Positions 1 through 8,801 of a stretch of 64,000 bases of DNA are shown here, piece by piece. How positions within the stretch are numbered: position 1 is the first letter of the stretch; each line of letters opens with the position of its first letter. The DNA comes from Bacteroidota bacterium (GTDB lineage: Bacteria > Bacteroidota > Bacteroidia > Chitinophagales > LD1), in assembly GCA_947479455.1 (NCBI GenBank), contig CANJZE010000006.1:97717-161716 (forward strand), in the 5' to 3' direction. The position numbers were made by a program, and so were the translations under genes. A model generated the notes under the pieces. That model worked only from the letters and a program-made list of their open reading frames with translations, searched no databases and was not told the origin of the DNA.

Positions 1-476
1 TGCAAACGGTTGTGGTGATGAATACATAATTCACCGCCATGGCTCGGCTGCCAATTCTCATTCAAATACATAATCATAGAATAAGCGCGGCTGCTATTGT
101 TCTTAAAGCGGTCAATATGTTTTTTATAAAAGCTTCCTTCCTCGTAGAGCGTATAATGAAATTCATAACCGGTAATACCGGTGTAGCAGGTAGCATTTAA
201 ATAGATGATGAAACTATCCAGCAGTTTTAAAAAACTGTTCTCGTGAATGTTTTTATGCTTGGCATCAAGCCAATAAATTTTATCGTTGCGTGTAGTTTTA
301 TCGTGTGTAACAAGTTTATTATTTCCGGTGCCAGCAAATTCCAGTTTTTCAGTTTTATATAGCAACTCTAAATTTTGTTTTAGGAATGACGCTAACTCGT
401 CAGTCAAAAAATGATTTGCAATGCCTACTTCGTTTTCAATAAAACTATTGATAAGGGTATCGAATATGGCTTGCAA
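1..476 (-). CDS. 2OG-Fe(II) oxygenase (prolyl 4-hydroxylase type), C-terminus cut by window edge
   Basis: An open minus-strand frame runs off the left edge; 158 codons are visible. It reads like the SM-20/P4H class: a segment YTLYEEGSFYKKHIDRF carries the HxD iron-binding pair (HID), and SHGGELCIHHH follows, the usual stretch after the first iron ligands; the distal His and the 2-oxoglutarate-binding Arg would lie outside the window. Such enzymes hydroxylate protein or small-molecule substrates using Fe(II), O2 and 2-oxoglutarate; the substrate is unknown. The frame is closed by a TAG upstream and no ATG is present, so the start is probably the TTG at 474-476, or another non-ATG codon. It is divergent from the SET gene. 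Family assignment is good, the start is uncertain. Confidence 0.75.
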   Translation of the reverse strand, partial: MQAIFDTLINSFIENEVGIANHFLTDELASFLKQNLELLYKTEKLEFAGTGNNKLVTHDKTTRNDKIYWLDAKHKNIHENSFLKLLDSFIIYLNATCYTGITGYEFHYTLYEEGSFYKKHIDRFKNNSSRAYSMIMYLNENWQPSHGGELCIHHHNRL

Positions 477-635
477 TAGGTAAGTTTTGTGCTACCGCAG
501 AATGCCAATAGGGTTTGAAGGTAGTTTTAATTGATGGTGCTTCGCATTTTAAATAATAAGTCGAAACTATTTTCAGTGGCAGACTTAAGTATCGGCAGAT
601 TCTATTAGTCTTGCCGCCTTAAAAAAAATAGAACA

Positions 636-1016
636 ATGAAAGTTGGAAGAAAAGTAAACTTGGGTGAGTCGCGCATTGAAGGAGCCGGTATAGGATTGTT
701 TGCGGCTGAAGATATTAAGCGTGGGCATTTAATTGTGAACGTAACCGGCCCTCGGTTTTCTGTAGCGCAAATAGAAGAATCCGAATCGGCAAATGATTAT
801 TTGCTCGAATTAAACGATGGCACCGGAGATTGTATTGAAGTGCAGGGCGAAGCTCGCTATGCTAATGATGCAAAAGGAAAAACAACCACACCAGGTATAG
901 TCAACAACGCACAGTTTTGTTCTGCTGATGACCACTCTATGTATTTAGAAGCTACACGCAGCATAAAAAGCGGAGAGGAGATTTTAGTAAACTATGGTAA
1001 GGGATATTGGATATAG
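636..1016 (+). CDS. Small SET-domain protein (putative lysine methyltransferase)
   Basis: The 126-residue protein is essentially one SET domain. Visible landmarks are the N-terminal IEGAGIGLFAAEDIKRG strand-turn that binds S-adenosylmethionine, a central NNAQF segment matching the NH/NC-type motif, and a C-terminal EEILVNYGKGYW motif with the conserved tyrosine. SET proteins transfer methyl groups to lysine side chains; free-standing bacterial versions are usually cytoplasmic with unknown targets. No pre- or post-SET zinc cluster is present. A TATTAGTCTTG stretch about 30 bases upstream resembles a -7 promoter element. The gene is followed by a strong hairpin terminator shared with the convergent receptor gene. 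Function beyond the family is not inferable. Confidence 0.8.
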   Translation: MKVGRKVNLGESRIEGAGIGLFAAEDIKRGHLIVNVTGPRFSVAQIEESESANDYLLELNDGTGDCIEVQGEARYANDAKGKTTTPGIVNNAQFCSADDHSMYLEATRSIKSGEEILVNYGKGYWI

Positions 1017-1057
1017 TTTTTCGTGGCATAGTCGGGAGAAGACTAAAGTTGACTCCA

Positions 1058-1098
1058 TAAAAAAACGCTGTGGGCATAAGGTCCACAGCGTTTTTTTA
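1058..1098. terminator. Bidirectional intrinsic terminator
   Basis: AACGCTGTGG (1064-1073) pairs with CCACAGCGTT (1083-1092) around a 9-base loop, flanked by A and T runs on both sides. It lies between the convergent SET gene and the TonB-dependent receptor and can serve both. Confidence 0.85.
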
Positions 1099-1117
1099 TT
1101 CTGCATATCGAAACTTC

Positions 1118-3685
1118 TTATTCGCTTTTCTTTTTGCCTACCCCACCAAAAACATAACTCAACTGAATGGTATAGTTGCGAGGTGCTTCTAAATAAGCAG
1201 GGCGAGGAGTGTATTCCCAGTTCAATAAATTTTTTACGATAAATGCGATACGCACACCTTGTTTGAAGTTATAAGCCCAGTGCATGTTCCAAACAATATC
1301 GCCACGACCTTTGCCTATAGCAATAGACTCTTTATAGTTTCTGTATTGTTCTAAACCACCAAAAGCAGATCTTCCGAACAATTTAAACACAGGGCTTTGG
1401 AAAGCGTAATCAACGTTCTCCATGTAACTTGCATATTGCAGATTGGTGTTCCACTCAATACCTTTCCATTTCATGGTAAAATCAAATTTGAAAGTATGGC
1501 GGTTGCGATATTTCAAAACGTTAGCGGTAGAACTCGATGTCATACCATAACTGATAGCAGTATAAGGTGAATCTGGTGTATTTAATTGATTGTATGCTCC
1601 GGAGATGTTAACGAGTTTTTCTCCTTTATAGTTGAACAGATCTAAAGAGTCGTTGCGATTAAGTGAACGAGGGTCAATGAAAGTATATCCTGCAAGAATT
1701 GATAACTCAACCTGTCCAATCTTCCCTTGCCCGGCTATAACAATCTCCGTTCCCAGGATTCTGGTTTTGCCTATGTTTTGTGATGAGAAACCAAAACCTG
1801 CTGTTCCGTTATTGAGATCACCAAACTGACCGAAGGTAAACTCCATCATGTTCTCATACTGATTCCAGAAACCGGCAAGGTCTGCATAACCAACCCAACC
1901 TTTTCCTAAATTGAATCCTTGTTTGATACCCACCTCTGCACTGTAACCTCTTTCGGGTTTTAAGTTAGGATTAGAAGCAATGAATAATGGTCCCACACTG
2001 GTTGTTATATACCGCTCGGCAATGGTAGGGTAACGGAAACCTTGACCAAATGAGGCGCGAATGTATGTAGCTTCTGCCGCTTGATAGTTAATTCCAATAC
2101 GGAAGAGAGGATATTTCAAATCGTTCAATGAATTTTGAGTAAGGGCTAACTGTGGGGTATGAGTAGTATCAGTTCCGTTGATGACTGTGTCATTTTCATA
2201 ATGACGCATTTGGAAATATTCCCAACGAGCACCTAAGGTAATGTTCAGTTTTTTAAAGAATTTTAAATCGGTTTGTGCATATGCCGAAAAATTATAGCTG
2301 TTGTTTTTGCCAAACAAACTTCCAATTGCACCTTTGGGAGGATTTACATCATCATATACATTTACTATACCACCCACCACGTTGAAATCAAATTTTTTGA
2401 ACTCAATTTTGCGATGAAATTGCAGTTCGGCATAGTAGCGATTAGGCACTGAACCCTGACCGGTGTTGTTGGTATTAGTTGCGTTAAAAAATCTGCCATT
2501 GAACTTAAATTGATTTCCCTTTTTATCTGTATAATCAATAAAAGGGTCAACCGTATAACGATACGATTTGTATTCGGTAATAGTACCGGGATATGGTCTA
2601 TAAGCAAGTGAATCAAAATTCTGAAACTTTGGATTTGCTGCAGTTCCAATATTTACATCCTTGATTCCATTCCAGAAGAAAAAAGTTTTTCCCCAGCTGT
2701 AATAGCCGCTTACATTAATACCCATGTTTAAACCGGGAACACTTTTTACACGGTACCGGTATTTGATATTACCACGCACGGCATGTCCATCGCTTGAGTC
2801 TAAATAGCCCGTGCTCATGTCAAATGCACCTCCGAACACTAAATCGTGTTGACCAAATTTTTGACGGTGAGCAAAATTGAATCCACCTGACATCGGATTT
2901 TTGCTTCCCCACCAAACATATTTCTTGTTTTTAGGTGCGCCAAAAATGCCTGTATAAACAGTAGCCTTTGTAACCGGTTCGTTGATAGGATAAGCTGTTC
3001 TTACGTTGATAATTCCGTTCAAAGCACCCGAACCGTAAAGAGCCGAAGCAGCTCCTTTAATTACTTCCACTTGTTCTACATTTTCCATTGGCACAATGCT
3101 CCATTTAGCATCAGATGCATCAGCAGAAAGTAAGGGTAGGTCATCTACCAAAACCAATACACGACTACCTGCCCCGTAACTCCATCCTGCACCTCCGCGA
3201 ATATTCACTTGTCCATCGGCAATAGTTACTCCAGGCACACGAGTCATTCCACCATCTAAACTGGTAATATTTTGGCTGGTAAGTGAACTTCCCTTAATTA
3301 CATCCATCGAAACAGTTTCTTCGCCTAATTTCTTTTCGTATTTACTTCCAGTTACCACCACCACATCAATCATTTGTTGTCTTTCCTTCAACACTACATT
3401 CAATGTCTTTTTTTCGCCAGCAGCAAGTGTAATTTTATGCTTCTGCTCTTCTTTACCAATGTAACGAATGGTTACTTCGTAACTCCCTGCGGGAATACTG
3501 AGTTCGTATTTGCCGTCAAAATCGGTTACTGTTCCTTGCCCTTTGCTGGCATCAATAACCACGTTTGCGCTTATAACGGCTTCCCCGTTTTCCTGTGTAA
3601 CAGTGCCGCTCAGTTTGGCATCCTGCGAAAACAATTGAACCGAGATAAAACAAAAGGAGAGAAGTAGGTAATGATTTAACTTCAT
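1118..3685 (-). CDS. TonB-dependent outer-membrane receptor
   Basis: This 855-residue protein begins with a signal peptide (MKLNHYLLLSFCFISVQLFS), then a carboxypeptidase-regulatory-like domain (about residues 25-100, from LSGTVTQENGEAVISANVV), a plug domain (about 120-235, with VNIRGGAGWSYGAGSRVLVL and the EVIKGAASALYGSGALNGII signature) and a long 22-strand-type barrel ending in an aromatic-rich beta strand. It imports a ligand across the outer membrane using TonB/ExbBD energy. No SusD partner is adjacent, so it is not a classic SusC pair; the vitamin B12/siderophore-type layout is closer, but the substrate is unknown. A good promoter lies just upstream and the gene is monocistronic, ending at a shared terminator. 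Confidence 0.9.
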   Translation of the reverse strand: MKLNHYLLLSFCFISVQLFSQDAKLSGTVTQENGEAVISANVVIDASKGQGTVTDFDGKYELSIPAGSYEVTIRYIGKEEQKHKITLAAGEKKTLNVVLKERQQMIDVVVVTGSKYEKKLGEETVSMDVIKGSSLTSQNITSLDGGMTRVPGVTIADGQVNIRGGAGWSYGAGSRVLVLVDDLPLLSADASDAKWSIVPMENVEQVEVIKGAASALYGSGALNGIINVRTAYPINEPVTKATVYTGIFGAPKNKKYVWWGSKNPMSGGFNFAHRQKFGQHDLVFGGAFDMSTGYLDSSDGHAVRGNIKYRYRVKSVPGLNMGINVSGYYSWGKTFFFWNGIKDVNIGTAANPKFQNFDSLAYRPYPGTITEYKSYRYTVDPFIDYTDKKGNQFKFNGRFFNATNTNNTGQGSVPNRYYAELQFHRKIEFKKFDFNVVGGIVNVYDDVNPPKGAIGSLFGKNNSYNFSAYAQTDLKFFKKLNITLGARWEYFQMRHYENDTVINGTDTTHTPQLALTQNSLNDLKYPLFRIGINYQAAEATYIRASFGQGFRYPTIAERYITTSVGPLFIASNPNLKPERGYSAEVGIKQGFNLGKGWVGYADLAGFWNQYENMMEFTFGQFGDLNNGTAGFGFSSQNIGKTRILGTEIVIAGQGKIGQVELSILAGYTFIDPRSLNRNDSLDLFNYKGEKLVNISGAYNQLNTPDSPYTAISYGMTSSSTANVLKYRNRHTFKFDFTMKWKGIEWNTNLQYASYMENVDYAFQSPVFKLFGRSAFGGLEQYRNYKESIAIGKGRGDIVWNMHWAYNFKQGVRIAFIVKNLLNWEYTPRPAYLEAPRNYTIQLSYVFGGVGKKKSE

Positions 3686-3707
3686 GGGTTTGATTTTTTA
3701 GTGCGAC

Positions 3708-3737
3708 CAAAAATAGATTTTTTTTAAAGCGGTGCAA
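3708..3737 (-). promoter_or_regulatory. Bacteroidota-type promoter for the receptor gene
   Basis: Read on the minus strand, TTG at 3735-3737 and TATTTTTG at 3708-3715 are separated by 19 bases, an exact match to the Bacteroidota -33 (TTG) and -7 (TAnnTTTG) pattern. The start codon lies about 22 bases beyond the -7 element. Confidence 0.6.
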
Positions 3738-3999
3738 TTTTCATTTAGATACTAAAATTGGAGTGCGTAATACTGAGCAGACAAAAATTAATTCTCTTAA
3801 GTAGCATATAACTTAATTATTGTGACGAGGGTGTGTTAGGCCTTTACGCGGCAATGCGCTTGCCCTTTGCAAACTCATTAATATTGAGCGGTATGTGTAT
3901 TTTACTTCCCTCTGCTATCTTCGGTCTTCTGACTTCCTACTCGCTTCTCTCTGTTTCAATCCTTTCTATATATTGCGCCCCGCTTAACCTTTTCTATTC
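3738..3999. other. Intergenic space between divergent receptor genes
   Basis: AT-rich spacer of a 314-base gap. It should hold the promoter of the + strand receptor, but no clean TAnnTTTG element was seen. Bases 3917-3957 are a C/T-rich run of repeated short words resembling other spacers in the window. No gene or stable hairpin seen. Confidence 0.5.
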
Positions 4000-6270
4000 A
4001 TGAAAAAATTTATAACAGCCGTTTTTGTTTGTGTTTCTGTATTTGCGTTTGCTCAAAAAGGAAACGTAAAGGGATTTATTTACGACAAAGCAAATGGCGA
4101 GCCTATACCATACGCTACAGTAAGAATTGAAACCACCGATTTTGGTGCCGCTACCGATGACCAGGGTTTTTTTAATATTCCTAATGTGCCGGTGGGCAGT
4201 TACAAAATTAACCTCTCCTATATTGGTTACGAAACCCAAGTGCAGGATATTGAAATAGGAAAAAGCAAAACGGTGAACCTTAAAATTTCGTTGGGTGTTA
4301 AATCAACTGAATTAAAAGATGTAGAGATTAGTGCCGAAAAACAACGGAAAGTTACGGAAACACGGGTGTCTGTAATTTCAATTTCGCCTATGGAAATGCG
4401 CAAAATGCCTTCGGTAGGTGGTGAAGCAGATATTGCGCAGTACTTACAAGTGTTGCCTGGGGTAATATCAACCGGTGACCAAGGCGGACAAGTAGTTATC
4501 AGAGGCGGTACTCCGATTCAAACCAAATTCTTACTCGATGGTATTACGGTGTATAATCCATTTCACTCTATCGGGCTTTTCTCTACTTACGAAACCGATA
4601 TTATTAAGAACGTAGATGTTTATACCGGAGGTTTTCCAGCACAATACGGAGGAAGAATTTCGGCAGTGGTAGATGTAACCACTCGCGATGGGAACAAAAA
4701 GAAGGTGAGCGGAAAGATAACAGCAAGCCCGTTTATGGCGCATGCGCTTTTAGAAATTCCTGTCATTAAGTTTAGGGAAGATAAAAACAGCAGCGCTTCA
4801 CTTATTCTAAATACTAAAGTTTCGTATCTCGACCAAAGTTCGAAAGTACTTTATCCTTATGTAGGTAAAGAAGGTTTACCTTATTCGTTTTACGATGTGT
4901 ATGGAAAGTTTTCGGTAACAGCCGGTAAAGGAATTAAGCTCAATCTTTCGGGCTTTAATTTTACCGATAAAGCAAACTTTGCAGCCGCAAGTTATAAGTG
5001 GAACACCTTTGGTGTGGGAATGAATTTTTACGTTACTCCGGCAAACTCTAACTTATCGCTCAACACTCACGTTAGTTATTCGCAGTATAAAATTACTTTG
5101 GCCGAAGCCGATGGTTTATCGCGAAGCAGTTTGGTTGGTGGCTTTGATATTGGAATGGACTTTGCCTATTACATTAAAAGTGGAGAAGTGAAATACGGAT
5201 TAGATGTAGAAGGCACTCGCACTAATTTTGATTTCACTAATCCATTTAAACAACGTGTGGTGCAGGATCAAAACACCACTGACCTTAGCGTGTATTTCAT
5301 GGTGCACAAATACGTAAAGAAGTTTGTGGTAGAAGCCGGTGGACGTTTTCAATACTATGGAAAGATTGGTGGTATTTCGCCCGAGCCGCGTTTCAGTATG
5401 AAGTATAATGCTACTGATTATTTACGTTTTAAAGTGGCGGCAGGTATGTATTCACAAAACCTTATTAGCAGCAAAAGCGACCGCGATGTGGTGAACTTGT
5501 TCACCGGTTTTCTTACCGGTCCCGATGAAACGGCACAAGATGCTACCGGAAAGAAGTACGATAAAATCAGAAACATGCAACGTTCAGTGCATGCCATTTT
5601 TGGTGTGGAGTTAGATTTACCTAAAAACATAACCGTAAATATTGAGCCTTACTACAAATACTTTTGGCATTTGTTCAACCTCAACAGATACAAACAATTT
5701 AATGAAGAGTCGAATTATTTGATTGAGAAAGGCGATGCCTTTGGTTTAGATATTATGTTCAACTGGAAGTACAAAGGGGTTTATCTCTATGCAACTTACT
5801 CGCTTGCTTACTCACACCGCAACGATGGTGTGCAAACTTATGCACCACACTTCGACCGAAGACATAATGTGAATTTGATAGCTGCTTACACATTTGGCAA
5901 AAAGAGCGATTGGGAAATTAGTGCCCGTTGGAATATGGGTAGCGGTTTTCCGTTTACACAAACACAGGGTTTTTATGAGCCTAATTATTTATCGAATGGT
6001 ATTACCTCCAACTATACTCAAACAAACAACAATAACGTAGGTATTATTTACGACACAAAATTGAATGCCGGTCGTTTGCCGTACTACCACCGCTTAGATA
6101 TGGGTATCAAAAAAATATTCAACATTAAAGACAAGTTGAAGATTGAAATCAATTTAAGTGTATCGAACGTTTACAATCGCAAAAATATTTTCTACTTCGA
6201 CCGGGTGCATTACACAAGAGTTAATCAGTTGCCGATTCTTCCAAGTTTATCGGTGTCGTTTGCGTTTTAA
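4000..6270 (+). CDS. TonB-dependent outer-membrane receptor
   Basis: The 756-residue protein has a signal peptide cleaved near FAFAQ, a carboxypeptidase-regulatory-like domain (about 22-105, containing GFIYDKANGEPIPYATVRI and YIGYETQ), a plug domain (about 125-230; GQVVIRGGTPIQTKFLLDGI, then FPAQYGGRISAVVDV) and a beta barrel to the last aromatic residue (VSFAF). It is an outer-membrane importer dependent on TonB; the ligand is unknown. The plug carries the 'LDGI.VYNP.H..G.FS' segment common in a Bacteroidota receptor clade without SusD. It is divergent from the other receptor, the two are clearly different in sequence, and no terminator was seen downstream. Confidence 0.9.
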   Translation: MKKFITAVFVCVSVFAFAQKGNVKGFIYDKANGEPIPYATVRIETTDFGAATDDQGFFNIPNVPVGSYKINLSYIGYETQVQDIEIGKSKTVNLKISLGVKSTELKDVEISAEKQRKVTETRVSVISISPMEMRKMPSVGGEADIAQYLQVLPGVISTGDQGGQVVIRGGTPIQTKFLLDGITVYNPFHSIGLFSTYETDIIKNVDVYTGGFPAQYGGRISAVVDVTTRDGNKKKVSGKITASPFMAHALLEIPVIKFREDKNSSASLILNTKVSYLDQSSKVLYPYVGKEGLPYSFYDVYGKFSVTAGKGIKLNLSGFNFTDKANFAAASYKWNTFGVGMNFYVTPANSNLSLNTHVSYSQYKITLAEADGLSRSSLVGGFDIGMDFAYYIKSGEVKYGLDVEGTRTNFDFTNPFKQRVVQDQNTTDLSVYFMVHKYVKKFVVEAGGRFQYYGKIGGISPEPRFSMKYNATDYLRFKVAAGMYSQNLISSKSDRDVVNLFTGFLTGPDETAQDATGKKYDKIRNMQRSVHAIFGVELDLPKNITVNIEPYYKYFWHLFNLNRYKQFNEESNYLIEKGDAFGLDIMFNWKYKGVYLYATYSLAYSHRNDGVQTYAPHFDRRHNVNLIAAYTFGKKSDWEISARWNMGSGFPFTQTQGFYEPNYLSNGITSNYTQTNNNNVGIIYDTKLNAGRLPYYHRLDMGIKKIFNIKDKLKIEINLSVSNVYNRKNIFYFDRVHYTRVNQLPILPSLSVSFAF

Positions 6271-6318
6271 ATAAATGAGCAACCTTGTTTCAATCTTCCA
6301 TCTTCGACCTTACAGATT

Positions 6319-7221
6319 TTACTTATACCTCGGATGAAACTGCATAATAGTACTGCGAAGAAAATCGCGGTCTAAATGCGTGTAAATTTCAGTAGTAGTA
6401 ATAGAAGCGTGACCAAGCATTTCCTGCACCGCTCTTAGGTCGGCTCCACCTTCAATTAAATGCGTGGCAAACGAATGCCGAAAAGTATGCGGTGAAATAA
6501 TTTTCTTTAAACCAATAGTTGCCGCGCATTCTTTTATCACCAGGAAAACATACATGCGCGTAAGGTGCTTTCCTCTGCGGTTCAAAAACAAAATATCTTC
6601 TTCTCCCTTTTGAATAGGAACATGACAGCGAACTTGTTCGTTATACATCGTAATGTATTTCACCGCCTGCGAACCAATGGGAACCAGACGTTCTTTATTT
6701 CCTTTGCCTATTACTTTTATAAAATCATCTTCAAAAAAAAGGTTAGAGATTTTGAGATTCACCAATTCGGTTACCCGCAAACCACAACCGTAAAGCACTT
6801 CGAGCATAGCGCGGTTGCGCATGCCTTCGGGGGTGCTTAAATCAATAGTGGCGAACAGCGCGTTTATTTCTTCAACCGAAAGTGTATCGGGTAATTTGAG
6901 TGAGCGTTTGGGAGTGGTTAAAAGTTCGGTGGGGTTGATGGACAGAATATCTTCCATCAACAAATACCGATAGAACGCCCGTATGCCCGCAACTATGCGC
7001 GCCTGTGAAGTAGCATCAAATCCTAATTCACTAATGGCTTTTACAAAACCTTCGAAGTGTTTCAGTTCAACTTCATCTACATTAAGTTTAAGATTTTCTG
7101 TTTCGAGGTAGTTGACAAATTTGCCAATGTCGCGCAGGTATGCTTCCACCGTATTTGCCGACAGCGATTTCTCTAACTGTAAATAACTTTTAAATCCTTT
7201 GATATAACTAGGCCAACTCAT
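6319..7221 (-). CDS. xerD: Tyrosine recombinase XerC/XerD
   Basis: The 300-residue protein matches the full length and domain order of Xer recombinases: N-terminal SAM-like core-binding domain (about 1-90) and a C-terminal catalytic domain. All catalytic residues are visible: R149 (GCGLRVTEL), K173 (GKGNKERLVP), H245 and R248 (HTFRHSFATHL), H271 (MLGHASI) and nucleophile Y280 (IYTHLD). With its partner it resolves chromosome dimers at dif during division, in the septal region under FtsK control. It sits outside any mobile element, beside aroQ, so a chromosomal role is more likely than an integrase role. XerD rather than XerC is a judgement from the C-terminal sequence. Confidence 0.85.
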   Translation of the reverse strand: MSWPSYIKGFKSYLQLEKSLSANTVEAYLRDIGKFVNYLETENLKLNVDEVELKHFEGFVKAISELGFDATSQARIVAGIRAFYRYLLMEDILSINPTELLTTPKRSLKLPDTLSVEEINALFATIDLSTPEGMRNRAMLEVLYGCGLRVTELVNLKISNLFFEDDFIKVIGKGNKERLVPIGSQAVKYITMYNEQVRCHVPIQKGEEDILFLNRRGKHLTRMYVFLVIKECAATIGLKKIISPHTFRHSFATHLIEGGADLRAVQEMLGHASITTTEIYTHLDRDFLRSTIMQFHPRYK

Positions 7222-7293
7222 GCAACGATTTTAGTTTTTACATTTTAGATTTTAGATTGCAACCGCACAATTCTATCAACTACCAAAAGTGTA

Positions 7294-7719
7294 ATGAGCA
7301 AAAAGAAAATCATCATCATCAACGGTCCCAACTTAAATTTGGTAGGTATACGCGAACCCGATATTTACGGCAGTATGAGTTTCGATGAATTTTTCAACGA
7401 TGTAAAAGATGTTTACAGCGATGAAATTCAACTCAGCAGTTTTCAGTCGAATGTAGAAGGAGAGTTGATTGATAAAATTCAGGAAGTTGGTTTTACTTAC
7501 CACGGAATAATTCTGAATGCAGGTGGATACACACATACAAGCGTTGCGCTGCGCGATGCCGTAGCTGCTATAAAAACTCCGGTAATTGAAGTGCATATCA
7601 GCAATCCTTACAGTCGCGAAGAGTTTCGGCATACTTCATTAATCAGTGGAGTGTGTAAGGGGGTTATTGCGGGCTTCGGAATGGAAAGCTATGTGCTTGC
7701 TTTGGATAGTTTTCTGTAG
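7294..7719 (+). CDS. aroQ: 3-dehydroquinate dehydratase, type II
   Basis: The 141-residue protein has the hallmarks of type II dehydroquinase: the N-terminal INGPNLNLVGIREPDIYG loop with the active-site Arg and Tyr, the NAGGYTHTSVALRDA segment, and EVHISNPYSREEFRH with the catalytic His. It converts 3-dehydroquinate to 3-dehydroshikimate, the third step of the shikimate pathway, as a cytoplasmic dodecamer. Length is typical (140-150). It is divergent from xerD with a 72-base spacer, a pairing often seen in Bacteroidota. ATG start is clear. Confidence 0.93.
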   Translation: MSKKKIIIINGPNLNLVGIREPDIYGSMSFDEFFNDVKDVYSDEIQLSSFQSNVEGELIDKIQEVGFTYHGIILNAGGYTHTSVALRDAVAAIKTPVIEVHISNPYSREEFRHTSLISGVCKGVIAGFGMESYVLALDSFL

Positions 7720-7910
7720 TACTTGCCTCCGAGTTTTTTTAATTCTACTATTTGGTTTATTCTCTTACACTTCCTTATTTGGAATAATGGAAGGATAGAA
7801 TAGTGGATGAAAACAATGGTTTTCTTTTTCAACATTCCAATATTCCATTTATCCAGCTCGCTACTCTACTACGAAAATATTTTGCATTTAAACGAACGAA
7901 CTCTCAATCG

Positions 7911-8627
7911 TTACTTGATAATACCGCTCTCTCTTCCATACTTATTGTATAACTCAATAACCGTTTTGGTAATTTCGTAATCGGTGCTGTATTTAAGGAA
8001 ATCGGGAGGCAGATTGCAGTAGCTGATGAACTCTTCAAAATTACGCTCAGGTAAATCAGTGAAACCGTTTTCGTTGTAGTAGCGCAGTAACTCTTTGAAA
8101 ATTTTTCTGAACTCATCGTCCTTCATTTGCTCTTTCAACTTCTCACGCTCTTTAGCTCTGCCGCTCAGCAATTCATAAATAGCACTAATAGGACTGCTGA
8201 AAGAAAGTTCGGGACGGTCTAATTCACGTGGAGTAATACCCATCTTCTTCCGGTCTTCTTCAATTTGCTCTAACGTTTTTGGTGCTTTAATAATTACGTT
8301 TTGCGATAAGCCTGTAACGAGCGGGTCTAATGAAAAACGCAAGGTATATTCCTTATTTATAACCGAATCAGCTAATGAAAACCGAATGGTTTTGTATCCG
8401 GGATAAAATAGAAACAACGTATCATGGTGACTCATATCAGGCCGTACTTCGCCACGCGCATCGGTAGAAAGAGTCAAACTTGTTTTAGGATTGATAACAC
8501 TTACACCACTCATGGGGCGTTTAGTGTAGCTATCTAGCACCGTTACTTTAACTTTAAGTGAATCTGGTTGCGCAACAACAAAAGAGGATAAAAAGCAAAG
8601 TAGAAAACCAATAACAGCTAACCTCAT
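7911..8627 (-). CDS. Exported protein of unknown function with carboxypeptidase-regulatory-like fold
   Basis: This 238-residue protein has a signal peptide (cleavage near FVVAQ), then a beta-rich region (about 25-115; VTVLDSYTKRPMSGVSVINP) resembling the carboxypeptidase-regulatory-like domain that also fronts the TonB receptors, and a charged, helical C-terminal half containing several Glu/Lys-rich stretches (LEQIEEDRKKMGITPREL). It is probably periplasmic or outer-membrane associated. No enzymatic motif is visible. It is alone between aroQ and the divergent lpdA. I do not recognise a function; related proteins of this layout are common in Bacteroidota. Confidence 0.7.
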   Translation of the reverse strand: MRLAVIGFLLCFLSSFVVAQPDSLKVKVTVLDSYTKRPMSGVSVINPKTSLTLSTDARGEVRPDMSHHDTLFLFYPGYKTIRFSLADSVINKEYTLRFSLDPLVTGLSQNVIIKAPKTLEQIEEDRKKMGITPRELDRPELSFSSPISAIYELLSGRAKEREKLKEQMKDDEFRKIFKELLRYYNENGFTDLPERNFEEFISYCNLPPDFLKYSTDYEITKTVIELYNKYGRESGIIK

Positions 8628-8801
8628 GGCGCGAATATAACTTTGAGAACTAAAACGCGCTTGCGTTTGAAAAAGTATTGACCTTAAAAAAAGTTAAGCA
8701 GTAATAGTCCGATGTTACAAGCCTTATCTCGTTTTAGTTTTCTGTTTTATCTTCTTTCCCTTTATTTGCGGTCCAATTTTAATCATTCAAAAGAACAAAC
8801 A

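Noticed and set aside
994..1242. Small gene downstream of the SET gene
   Set aside because: The frame runs across a terminator and antisense over the end of the receptor gene, with no protein-like character.
6319..7221. Phage or genomic-island integrase
   Set aside because: Length, motifs and the aroQ neighbour fit a chromosomal Xer recombinase; no attachment site or island boundary was seen, and the tRNA genes are 15 kb away.
8712..8801. Upstream start for lpdA
   Set aside because: The added 30 residues are not part of the E3 fold; MNYDLLVIGSG at 8802 is the family start.
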